Shown here in pieces: positions 27,231-37,885 of a DNA stretch of 64,000 bases (the first letter of the stretch is position 1; each line of letters starts with the position of its first letter). A program made the position numbers and the translations under genes. The notes under the pieces were generated by a model, which made no database searches, had not been told where the DNA came from, and saw nothing but the letters and a program-made list of their open reading frames with translations. The DNA lies in assembly GCA_037975125.1 (NCBI GenBank), contig CM075857.1, positions 86,656,199 through 86,720,198 of the forward strand, in the 5' to 3' direction. The DNA is from Latrodectus hesperus (lineage: Eukaryota > Arthropoda > Arachnida > Araneae > Theridiidae).

Positions 27231-28020
27231 ACAAAACTTCAATAAGTTTGCTACGCATTCTTTTAAATTTAAGCTTGGTCGACGTATTCTCTTTAGTATA
27301 TTATAACTGTTCTTCCTGGAGTATTTTCCCTTTGTGCTTCAATTTCAAAAGAGTCGCATTTCAATTCTGGAAATTTGTTTTGAAAGAAGTTTAATGCATC
27401 AGTGAAATCCTACCCTATGATGCTGAATGACAACTTAATACTGGAAATCCCCTCGAAATTCGTCGCTGACATCATGTAAAAGATAACTTTCCTTCTCTTC
27501 CAATTGAATCCTCCAAGCCCTCAAGATAAGAAATAATAACGAGTCAGGAAAATGAAAAAAAAAGGATCGCTAGTGAGCCGTAAGTACTGCCTCGTTCTTT
27601 CTCAATGAAGCAAAGAAGAAATGAATCCGTTTCAGAAATGCGACTGTCTATTCGGGATGCAGATCGTTTGAGGCAGGGTTGGGAGCTTTTCAAAAAGAAC
27701 AGCAATTGAGAAACTGGATTCAGAATTCCGTGAAGTGAAGATTTGGAGCAACTGCGTCTTTTATTCAGAACTAACTTTGAGAGTTTCTTGGAGTGTGCTA
27801 TAAATCATCAATGTTCTTAACGGAAAATGGTGGAAACTGTGCCGAAGTATGAACTCCTCGAGAGACCTATGTTTGAAAATTTAATTTATGGCTCAGGAAT
27901 TTATTACTGCCTTGGGATGCCTGGTGATGCTCGTGTCGCTGGGTTTACTTTCGCGTTATGTTTTTGAGCTGTCGTTAAAAGCATTTGCTGCGTTGTACTC
28001 ATAGCAATGGTCTCCAAGAA
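27231..28020. promoter_or_regulatory. Largest non-repetitive GC-richer island
   Basis: Nearly 800 bases of complex sequence stand out from the AT-rich surroundings with no long open frame on either strand and no mobile-element motifs. It contains CCCCTCGAAATTCGTCGCTG near 27450, CTCCTCGAGAGACC near 27853 and TGGTGATGCTCGTGTCGCTG near 27922. The length, lack of frame and lack of repeats fit a conserved enhancer, promoter or long non-coding exon. None of these can be chosen from the sequence alone. Confidence 0.3.
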
Positions 28021-28424
28021 AACAAAGAACTTTTATACTCAATTCACGTTATGGTTATTATTCCAAATTAACACAATGTAGAATGAAATTTATTTTAAAA
28101 GCTTATTGAACTCTTGTTATTTTACAAAATTTTGGAAATTTGCAATTTTCAGTATATTTGCTTAGTATCGCAATAATAGTTTCCATTATAAATATTTTAT
28201 ATTTTAAAACATTATTTAAAAATAAAATTAATCTCATCTATTCTTTTATAAGTCCGTTGCAATAATCATATCATAACAAGTATTAATTAAAACTTTTATT
28301 TTTACGTATGTAGAACAAATGTAACTATTAGGTAGTTTGGAAAAAAATTATGTAAGACAAATTCATAAATTATTTCTAATTTGATTATATATAGTATTTA
28401 AAATTTTTTGAGAGTTCCTATTCT

Positions 28425-29035
28425 AACAGTATTTTAATTTTTTCTTTCAATTATTTTAAGTTAGTTATTATAAATTTTTAGTTTTATTTTTCTTTTTTTG
28501 GATTTGCATTGTGCAAAAATACCATATAATAAATAACCCAGATATAATTAAACTTAGCTGAAATGTAAAATATATAAACACAAGATTATTTTTATTGAAA
28601 TAATGATCTTCTCTCAACGGTATTTTTTTTAAATAGAATGATAAATTAAACATGAATATCCGCTTCAATGTTGATTTCATACCATTCCATTCTAAAAATG
28701 ACATTTTTGAGAAATTGTTAGGACAAAATTTTTGAAGATTGTAATTTTAAAAATATTTTAATATTTTTCTTCGAATTATTTTAAGTTAGCTATAAATAAT
28801 TTTTTATATTCCTTTTTAATTCATCCTTTTTTTTGATTTGCGTTAAGCAAAATCACTATATAATAAATTAATTAAATGTAATAAAACTCAGAAAAAAATG
28901 TAAAATATACAGAAGATTATTTCTATAATAAAATTTGATCTGTTTCTCAACGGTAATTTTTAAAATCGAATCAAACATGAATCTCCGGTTCAAAATTGAT
29001 TTTATACCGTTTCATGCTAAAACGACATTTTAATT
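28425..29035. repeat. Diverged tandem duplication, two copies of about 290 bp
   Basis: Copy one (about 28426-28708) and copy two (about 28749-29035) share the same order of words. These are TTATTTTAAGTTAG, GATTTGC.TT..GCAAAA, CATATAATAAAT-like, AAATGTAAAATATA, AGATTATTT, TCTCAACGGTA, CATGAAT.TCCG.TTCAA and TTGATTT.ATACC.TTC. They end with CTAAAA.GACATTTT. The similarity runs end to end but with many substitutions and small indels, so the duplication is old. No coding content was recognised; the 78-codon minus frame at 28468-28704 is not maintained in copy two. Confidence 0.9.
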
Positions 29036-29108
29036 ATTTTTCCATGATAAACATTCATTACTTTTTCAGGATATGTAATTAATAGGTTGGTCAAAAGAGA
29101 AGAATGGA

Positions 29109-29290
29109 GAAAATTCTCATGAAAGGGTTAAATGCTTAGTGCTACGCTTTAGTTGGTTGACATTGGACCGAATTGTAGAATCTGATAGCAATTGGTCCCC
29201 TTCAACCAGCTGTAGTTAGCATTCTGTTCGTTATATGTACTGATTCACTATGACAACCAATCAAGTTGGGAATGAAATATGAGAATTTTC
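29109..29290. repeat. Foldback (MITE-like) element
   Basis: GAAAATTCTCAT at 29109-29120 recurs in reverse complement at 29279-29290. Inside, TTGGTTGACAT (from 29153) pairs with ATGACAACCAA (29250-29260). An inner pair TGGACCGAATTG / CAATTGGTCC and GGTTG / CAACC forms a second set of arms. The block is less AT-rich than its flanks. Imperfect nested arms without a frame fit a non-autonomous DNA transposon, but no family is recognised. Confidence 0.55.
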
Positions 29291-30305
<1,015 letters not shown>

Positions 30306-30516
30306 AAATAATTTTTAAATTGCTCACAAAACAAATAAAATAATGGCAGTTAGTTTCAAAAATATTTTTATTTAAGAAATATTAATTTTATTTTCTGTAA
30401 TTTACTTCAAATTAATGTATATACTTATTTTAAAAAATTAAAAAGTTCGAAAAATTAATTTTTAATGCTCATAATATTATTGTGTAAATTGAGCTATTTT
30501 CACAATCTTCTGCAAT

Positions 30517-31040
30517 GTTGTTGTTGTTGGCTTATAATCTTTAAAGATCTGACATTTGTCAGATCAACACCATTAAATTGTCGACAGTTAAAAAGTCAAT
30601 GACTAGCAAGGGAGTTGAGGATAAATCCCAGGAAAGTCGAACGCAATCCAGAATATGTTTCAGTGTAGCTGGATGTTCACAGCATTTTTTACAAGTGGAA
30701 TAAAGTTTTGTACCACGTTCAAACGATAAACATTTTTGATGTCGACTTGAGAATCTGGCCAAGGCAGTCTGAGATTATCAGTCACATTTTGTTTCCAGAA
30801 GAGTTCCAGGAGATGTTCCAGAGTACCATTGGTGTGTTGGTGGAATTTGCCAGATTGAATGTAGTCTAGATTTTTCATTAGAGTAAAGTTCCTGATATGT
30901 AAGTGATGAATCAGTGGGGGTATCTTCCTCACTGCCCTCTTTGGCCAGTTGATCTGTGGTCTCATTCACCAGGTTTAAATATTTGCAAGACATGCTAAAT
31001 CTGCATAAGCCTGTTAAATCTTTTTCTCTGAAATTGTTTT
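30517..31040 (-). pseudogene. Jockey/I-like non-LTR retrotransposon, RNase H end and C-terminus
   Basis: The relic covers the end of the retrotransposon ORF2 protein, which makes and clears the cDNA. On the minus strand it starts near NETTDQLAKEG, the last RNase H motif (family form GNExADxLAK). It continues through LTYQELYSNEKSRLHSIW and HQWYSGTSPGTLLETKCD, then meets two adjacent stops (TGA TAA). It resumes in the same frame with SQTALARFSSRHQKCLSFER and CKKCCEHPATLKHILDC, a C-x2-C-x8-H-x3-C zinc-knuckle-like motif, and ends at LLVIDFLTVDNLMVLI. The 3' end reads AACAACAACAA at about 30518-30530. The same tail and CCHC motif occur in the plus-strand fragments at 53.4 and 58.6 kb. It is dead because of the double stop and 5' truncation. 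Confidence 0.88.
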
Positions 31041-32334
31041 TAAAATTTATGAGAGACAATGTAAATACGACTGTAACTATATTTAGTTTTTAAAAAATTA
31101 TTCATAAAAGAAATTGCACAATTTTTTAATATAGCAATTTATTGCTGTAAATGTATTATTTTGACGCTGTTTGATCTTGAATTTTTTAGGAATTGAAGCT
31201 TCAAAAAGATTATTGGTATTTGTTCATAATGAGAATAAATTTTTATTAAAACTTGAATATTGTTACACCTTTTGAAATTCACCAGAATCATAAAATAATA
31301 TGTATTTTATATACACATATATGTAAATTAAAATATAAACTGAAATAATCTCCACTACTTTTTGATTTAAAAATTATAAATATTTTAATTATTAATATAA
31401 TAATTTTATGTGGTTCATGTAAGACATATAATTTATTGTTTATTAGAAAATACAGTTTCTGTTATATAAAAATGCAGCTTTTTTTAAATTTCGTTGAATA
31501 TGAATGTGTCAATAGATTCTAGCATGACAATATTATTGTATTATAGATTTATAGTGACATAATACACATTTTTTTCTAAAAATTTGCCCGAAAATATTAC
31601 GCAATAAAATCTGAAAATCAAAAAAAAATCTTAATTAAATATAAATGTGTTTTAAAATAAATGTGTTTTTCTTTAAATAAATAAATGTGTTTTAATTTTT
31701 TTGATAAACTTTATGTTATAAGAAATATTTATATAACGGCAATGTTTATAAAATTGTATGGTATACAAAACACGCCTGCATTTTACGGGGTGAATTTTAA
31801 TTAAGTTATAAATTTTCTAAAGTTCTGTGTAAGTTTTTTCAATACTTATTTTTAGCCTGGTAAAATATCTTTGAGGTATTGATTAAGTACTATTTATGCG
31901 ACATGAATAATTGAAGAAAATAAATATTTTCATTTTCTATTAATTAACTTACATATTATATGTTATAATCTAAATCATATAATTAATTTAGTTCTATTTC
32001 ATTAATGGTTTGTTCAGTTAATTATTAACTCTATTTTTTATTGATAACTCTATATTTATTGTCTCTGAAATAAATATTTTTATTTTCTTATGAATTTCTA
32101 AGAAAGTTAAAGACATTATGAAATTTAGTACCCGTATTATTTTAAAGTTTCAGTTATATATACGATTAACAAATTTACTAAAATTATTGAAAATAGGAAA
32201 GCATTTAAAATTAAATTATTTCAAGAATATTTTTGAATAGAATAAATTTATTCACTATGAAATATAATTTACTGAATTCGAATTTTTATTTTAAATTAGT
32301 TAGTGAATAATTAAAGAACTTTCTATATGCTAAC
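31041..32334. other. AT-rich desert, no gene seen
   Basis: The word AAATAAATGTGTTTT appears three times near 31650-31695, a small slippage array. Nothing else was recognised. Confidence 0.55.
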
Positions 32335-33698
32335 TACACTGTTACAGCATGCATTAGCGGAGGTGAGATATGCAAATGCTTAGAATTTAAGCGCAAACGC
32401 ACATCGCGCACACCTGTGGTGTCACTTCAAAACACTATTTAAGGCTTGGAGATTTCGATGATTTCCAGTTCTGCAATTATGTTTTTCTTGTAGTTTTTTC
32501 AAAAAAAAAAAAAAAGTTATGCTTTGTAGAAAACAGCGATCAATTATTTATAAAGTATCCAAGTTCGTAGGAGGAAGAATTGTGGCCTATATTGAGATTG
32601 AGGATTATCTTTCAGGGAAATTGGTAATCGTGTTGGACGAAACCAAACAACTGCAATGTGAATATCTGATAGTTGGATGCAGAAAGGTACGACAGACCAA
32701 CGGGATCGATCCCATCCACCTCAATGCACCCCTTTACGCGAACACAGGCAAATTGTAATCATGGCAGTGACGGATCGCTCTGACACATCACGAACCAGAG
32801 CACAGCACCTTCAATCTGTAACGCAGCATCCAGTGGCTGCGCATATCATTCGACGCCGTTTAAAGCAGAGTGATCTGTCCGCAAGATGTCCATTACTTAG
32901 TCTACCTTTGACGCAGAACCACAGATGTTTCCGCCGCCAAGGGTGCGATGAAAGAAAGATGTGGTCGGCAGAATGAAATGAAATTGTCTTTACTGACGAG
33001 TCACGCTTCTGTCTTCAACACCACGATGATCCCTTTCGAGATTACAGGCACCCTGGGGAGAGGATGCTAAAGAGCTGCGTTATGCATCGCACATTGGTTC
33101 TCCACTGATTATTATGGTATAATGTGGTATTGGATATTACTCTCGCACTCCTTTAGTACACATTACTGATACTTTAAACAGCCAGCGCTACATCTTGGAG
33201 GTGTTGGAGCCAGCTGTCCTTCCTTACCTTCAGGACTTGCCCATAGCCATATTTCAACAGCATAATGCTCGACAATTCCTGACACACATTGTCCAAGGGT
33301 TCTCCGTCAGTCGCCAGGTTGAATTGCTTCCGTGGTCGGCTCGCTCTCTGGACCTTTCACTGATAGAAAACATGTGGCCCATGGTTGCTCAATGAATGAC
33401 CCTGATTACATCCCCAGCTGCCAAATCAGATCAACTTTTACAACGTGTGAAAGGTGCTTGGTCTGATGTACCCCAAGAACACATCCAAAATCTCTTTGAA
33501 TCAATGCCGAGGTGTTTGGCAGCGATGATTTCCAACAATGGCGGCGACTCTGGCTACTGATTTTGGTAGGAACCATACTTCATAGAAGTCTATGAATTTA
33601 ATCATTTGATACTTTGTCAACATGTTATCTACAAAATAAAATTTGTTGTAATATGTCTTGTCTTTCTAGGTATTACGATTTGGACGGCTAGCAGTGTA
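32335..33698 (+). mobile_element. Tc1-type transposon, near full length, with TA target sites
   Basis: The left end reads TACACTGTTACAGC (32335) and the right end, on the minus strand, reads TACACTGCTAGCCG (ending 33698). Each is bounded by TA, the Tc1 target dinucleotide. The element spans about 1.36 kb, a normal length for Tc1, and encloses a single decayed transposase. The terminal similarity is short (about 10 bases), so the inverted repeats have decayed or are naturally short. Confidence 0.8.
32519..33560 (+). pseudogene. Tc1 transposase, full-length but inactivated
   Basis: DD34E transposase that excises and reinserts its own element. The start at 32519 gives MLCRKQRSIIYKVSKFVGGR, leading into the first helix-turn-helix. 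A frameshift near 32670 moves into GTTDQRDRSHPPQC, followed by MAVTDRSDTSRTRAQH and IIRRRLKQSDLSARCPLL, the paired DNA-binding domain. A stop after KMWSAE (near 32975) precedes IVFTDESRFCLQHHD, which holds the first Asp. Later IFQQHNARQFLTHIVQ (about 33250-33295) carries His where the family has the second catalytic Asp. SLDLSLIENMW keeps the Glu. The C-terminus ends ALFESMPRRVAA-like and NNGGDSGY near 33535-33560. Multiple stops, frameshifts and the Asp-to-His change mean no activity. Confidence 0.93.
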
Positions 33699-34019
33699 TA
33701 TATACAATACAATAAACTGCTGTATTATACATATACGTGTTGATTACAGATTTATCCTTAAACGTAATGTGACGAGGTATATGAATAACATAATCTTTAA
33801 AATTAATTGAATTATATATTTAAAATGAATTATATTTCCTTTCATACTTTAAACCGTAAATGGACTCAGATTTGCTCTTCATTATTTAATAGTTTAATCT
33901 GTGTATCAATTAAACTGCATTATTATTTCATTAAGTAATAGGAGAATGAGTAAATCTATCTTTAATTATGTAAATAGTTAAAAGCTGATTTAATTAACTT
34001 ATATCGAGTTCGCGATACG

Positions 34020-34215
34020 TCGTGTTCGCTAATGGCTGCTGGGGGCACGTTAAAACTGGGTTTGGTCACAATGTCGTCCAAATGAAATGATACCACTGGG
34101 TGAGCAAGGTCAAGTATTGGGGGTTTTGCTTGGTCCCTGCATCAAAATCACGAACACTCCACTCGGCTGCATCTGTCTAACAGGTAGAGTCCAACTCAGG
34201 GCTAGGTAATGGGAA
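34020..34215. repeat. Unidentified GC-richer block, likely element fragment
   Basis: About 195 bases with sharply different composition (for example GGCTGCTGGGGGCACG near 34034 and GTATTGGGGGTTTTGCTTGG near 34113), no frame and abrupt edges. It resembles a short interspersed or truncated element, but I see no convincing pol III boxes and cannot name it. Confidence 0.35.
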
Positions 34216-35102
34216 GCATGCTGGTGCAACAATTTGTACTTTTATTTTACATTTATTTTACAGAAAGCACAATTTAGGCAAAATTCTGAAGTACTTTTTT
34301 TGAAACTTTCGTCTATTCATTTCTGTTTTTCTATTTATAATCTTTCTACTGCTAAAAATTTACATTTCAAAAACTTTACATTATATATTATTTATTTGAT
34401 GTTAAATATCTACTAGTTATTAAATAAACTTTTTCCCACAAAGTTATTTTTAATGTTTCTTATAATATTTCTTTACAATTAAAAAATGAATCTTATATTC
34501 GTAAAGAAATTTTAAGTATGAAAATGGTAAAAAATATCTTAAATGTGATTTTAAATAGAGGGATATTCTTTTAATAAAACTTATTTCTGGGTATTTTATT
34601 TAAAAATGAAGGTTGTCCCTTTCGTTACTACATTTTTGATAATTTTGAGTTCTTTCTTTGCATTTGGTTTTAATGTTTTATTTTTGTAATATCTATATTT
34701 TTATATTTACAGAGCTTATCCTGTACTTTGTATTTATTTTTCTCTGTTTATTACCAGAATCTTAACACTAGCATATCTACAGTTTTTAATTAATAAAATT
34801 TGTTGTTAAATTTTAAAAATTACTTTGTAAACAATTAGTTAAATCATTATTTGATATCATAAAAACATTATGATTAAGCAATGAAATTATAACAAAAAAT
34901 GTTTGTCTAATCACAACGGTGAGAAATATCTCTTCATTCATGTGGCATTTAACAACAGTTTTGTGTGGAATTTATAAGCATACACTTCAATGATGTAAGA
35001 AGGAAATAATTAATATTATAAATGTAGCAGAGTGTTCAGCAATAAGTGTAAAACATTTTGAATATTTAATTTAGGAGGAAATAACAAGTGCTTGTGTGTG
35101 TG

Positions 35103-35154
35103 TGCACTTACAAAAACTTGTTTATGTAAGTGCAAATGTGTGATTGCGCTTACA
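35103..35154. repeat. Alternating 10-bp inverted repeats
   Basis: TGCACTTACA (35103-35112), TGTAAGTGCA (35125-35134) and TGCGCTTACA (35145-35154) can form two mutually exclusive hairpins. They sit in a GT-rich patch. No functional context is visible. Confidence 0.7.
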
Positions 35155-36352
35155 TATAAGGCGCAAACTTAAATTCGTTTTTAAATTCAGTGGAAAATTT
35201 ATTGATGGAATTCATTCTTCTTCACCACTGAATTTTCACCGTTAAATACATTGTTTTCAGTTGTATAAATCAGCATATTCAAATGCATACATATTTTATA
35301 CAGAAAATGGCTTATGTTACTTGATATGTGTGTGTGCGTGTTAATTCCGCTTTAAATTATTAAGTACTCTTGATTTCATTAATGTAACTTTGGAAAATGT
35401 TTATCGAATTTGTAAATGTATTTATTTATCTTATCCTAGACCTTTATCTAAATATTTCAAAATCTTTAGGTTAATTTAAATAAGTCTAGACTTATTTATA
35501 GTTAGTGCGAAAATAATGTTCATATAAAAGCTTTAACCCTCTAATTTCGTATTCTTACAAATTCAGAAATTCATAGAATTAAAAGCAAATAGAAAAAATT
35601 AAATCTTTTTTTTAACATACGTAAGTTGCATAACAGTAAAAATATTTTTTGATGTTTAAACTGCAATTTTCTATTTGTTTTATGTTTTTTAGATTAAAAT
35701 AATAGCAAAATAGTTATTTATATTGCTTTTTCCCACATTATAAATAATAAAAAATTAACAGGATGGACATATTAAGTCATGTTAAGTTACAAAATTATGC
35801 TTAAAAGTAATATGTAAAAAAATGGTAGTTATTAATATCAATTACAAATTTCATCTTTTCAAGTTTTAAAATTTCTGTAAAGTTGTGTGTTTTATTTCAG
35901 AGTTACTAAGCAAATTTTTTTATCTCCATATTTCACATATTAATAGTGGGTATACAATTTTTTTAAATATTTAATGACATTAAAATTACACTAGATATAC
36001 ACGTGTTATGGATTCAAATATTAACTAATACTAAAAAACGAAAATTCTATACCCTTATCTATTGTCAAAAAATTAAGAACGAATATATTAAAAACAATTA
36101 TAAAACTTTAACCAGCAGCAAAAACGCTTTTTCTATACTTGAAAGTGGATATTTTAATTTACACCGCGTTGCCTATAATGATAGAATCACCATGTATTTT
36201 CAGCTTAGCATACAGTAATTGGAATAAATGATTGAAATAAATATTTTTATTGAAAATATACAAAATAAGAGTCACAATAATAAAGTAAAAACATATCTCC
36301 TGTTTATATTTTCATGTAATAAAATAAAAAATACAAATTTTAGGTTGCAAAA

Positions 36353-36534
36353 GCCAAGCTGGCAGCCGAATGGTTAGCGCTCTTGCTTTCGGTTCAACAG
36401 TTCGTGGGTTCGAATCCCACCTTGGGTATGGATGTTTGTAGTGGTTCGGAATCCACTTTAAACCGTAAGTCCCGGTCTAATTAGCCCTCGTGTGCAAAAT
36501 ATGACCGTTGAGCGACAAACAAACAAACCAAACC
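36353..36534 (+). mobile_element. tRNA-derived SINE with 14-bp target-site duplication
   Basis: A 182-base insertion flanked by exact copies of TTTAGGTTGCAAAA (36339-36352 and 36535-36548). The head GCTGGCAGCCGAATGGTTAG resembles a tRNA A-box region, and GTGGGTTCGAATCCCAC contains a perfect B box (GGTTCGAATCC). The body (GGAATCCACTTTAAACCGTA) is not tRNA-like, and the 3' end is ACAAACAAACAAACC. It is SINE-shaped: a pol III promoter head, a unique body and a simple A-rich tail, mobilised in trans by a non-LTR retrotransposon. Minus-strand relatives lie at 46069-46200 and 46370-46541. Confidence 0.93.
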
Positions 36535-36566
36535 TTTAGGTTGCAAAATGAGAGAACCACTTTCAG

Positions 36567-37541
36567 TTAATAGTTTGTAAGAGCACCCTTTTTGGTTATA
36601 AGATCAAAAATTTGATTAGGCATGCTTTCGTCTAAGTGTCTGAGTATATCTGCATTCAGATTTTCCCATTCTGTAATAATAGAGTCTTTCAATTCTTGAA
36701 CCGTTGAATACTGCTTACCGTTGACGTATACGGCTCTGCTTAGAATACTCCAGAAGTTTTGCATGGGGTTCATGTCAGGAGAACAAGCAGGCCATTCGAT
36801 CACCTGCACTCTATTGTCCAGGAACCATTCCCAAGACGAGTTTGCAACACGAATGTCCTGTTGGAATTTCCGAAATGGACCGCCAATTTCTTCTTCAAAA
36901 GGCAAAAATTTTCTTCCAACAAGTCTTGATAGTCTATTGCTCTCATTTGCCCATTAGGGAAGGCAATATTAGTCCTCTCACCATTGCCAAATCCAGCCCA
37001 AACTATTAACGATCCTCCCCCACACTCTAAGAAAAATGTGTGGCTCATTTCGGAGATTCCTTCAATAGACCGTCAGGACCATCTAGATTGAATTTTTTTC
37101 GTCGCTAAACACTACTTGAGTCCACTGCTCTTTCCAAGTCATGTGTTCTTTAACCCATTGTATCCTTTTTCGTTACTGAAGATCTATAAGTCTCGGTTGC
37201 GTTTTCGTGTACTCAAGATGTTCATTCCGCCGAGCCATTCTGGATAAAGTTGACTTGTGAACTTTGATGGTGGGGTCTCGGGGTGGTCTGTTCAATGTTT
37301 CACCAGCTTTTAACTTCTTTACAACTAACCTTTCTTGCCGCTTTATTAGCTTTCGAGGTCTTCCAGTGGATTTTTTTGTCCCATATTTGGATCCAAGGTG
37401 GGGAAAATTATTGACCACGTGTAGTGAACGCCCTTGTCTATGTCGCCCAATGTCTTGCTATATTCCGTGAAGACAATCTTGCTTTGTCAAAGCCGCAATT
37501 TGTCCCTTTTCAAAATCAGATAACGGCTGTTTCCTACCCAT
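36567..37541 (-). pseudogene. Tc1/mariner-type transposase of the IR/DR element, inactivated
   Basis: The minus-strand start at 37541 gives MGRKQPLSDFEKGQIAAL, an N-terminal helix-turn-helix typical of the group. It continues with GTKKSTGRPRKLIKRQER, TIKVHKSTLSRMARRN and, in another frame, HMTWKEQWTQVVFSDEKKF (first catalytic Asp, near 37100). ECGGGSLIVWAGFGNGERTN and FPNGQMRAIDYQDLLEENF follow. The last frame begins IGGPFRKFQQDIRVANSS, with the second Asp retained. EWPACSPDMNPMQNFW then carries Gln where the family has Glu. The spacing between these two positions is also shortened by about three residues. It ends NQIFDLITKKGALTNY just inside the left inverted repeat. At least three frame changes are needed to read it, so it is dead. 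Confidence 0.92.
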
Positions 37542-37885
37542 ACTTTGTGACACCGTTTCAAATCAATAAACTATGCGTGCTCACAATCAATGCAAGTAAG
37601 GTTAGGTTAGTTGATCAAACGAAGCTTTTATATACTTGTTTGTTGAAACCCAACTGCACATGCTTCTCTGGGATCGATTATTCCACGAAAAAGTATGGGT
37701 GGTACTATCATTTTGTGACCTAAAATTTGTATTTTTTATTTTATTACATGAAAATATAAATATGAGTAATGTTTTTACTTTGTTATTGTCATTCTTATTT
37801 TGTATATTTTCAATAAAAATATTTATTTATTCCAATTACTGTATGCTAAGCTCATGGTGGTTCTATCATTATGCAACGCGGTGTA

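Larger units (their letters stand above)
33699..36159. other. Mostly AT-rich desert
   Basis: Contains the unidentified block at 34020-34215 and the hairpin set at 35103-35154, both listed separately. A (GT) run lies at 35093-35104. The 60-codon frame at 34234-34416 looks random. Confidence 0.5.
36160..37885 (-). mobile_element. Tc1/mariner-type transposon with long IR/DR ends
   Basis: Both ends start TACACCGCGTTGC (36160 on the plus strand; 37885 on the minus strand), bounded by TA. The inverted repeats stay alignable for about 200 bases, through TACAGTAATTGGAATAAAT, TTTTTATTGAAAATATACAA and TTTATATTTTCATGTAATAA. Each arm carries two related sites: outer TGATAGAATCACCA / TGATAGAACCACCA (36178-36191; 37855-37868 on minus) and inner GAGAGAACCAC / TGATAGTACCACCC (about 36549; 37698 on minus). 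That is the IR/DR layout known from Sleeping Beauty-like Tc1 elements. Between them lies a decayed minus-strand transposase. A SINE has inserted into the left arm. Confidence 0.9.

Noticed and set aside
36353..36425. A functional tRNA gene, suggested by a perfect B box
   Set aside because: The segment does not fold as a full cloverleaf by eye and is the head of a 182-bp SINE with a target-site duplication; related copies occur at 46 kb.
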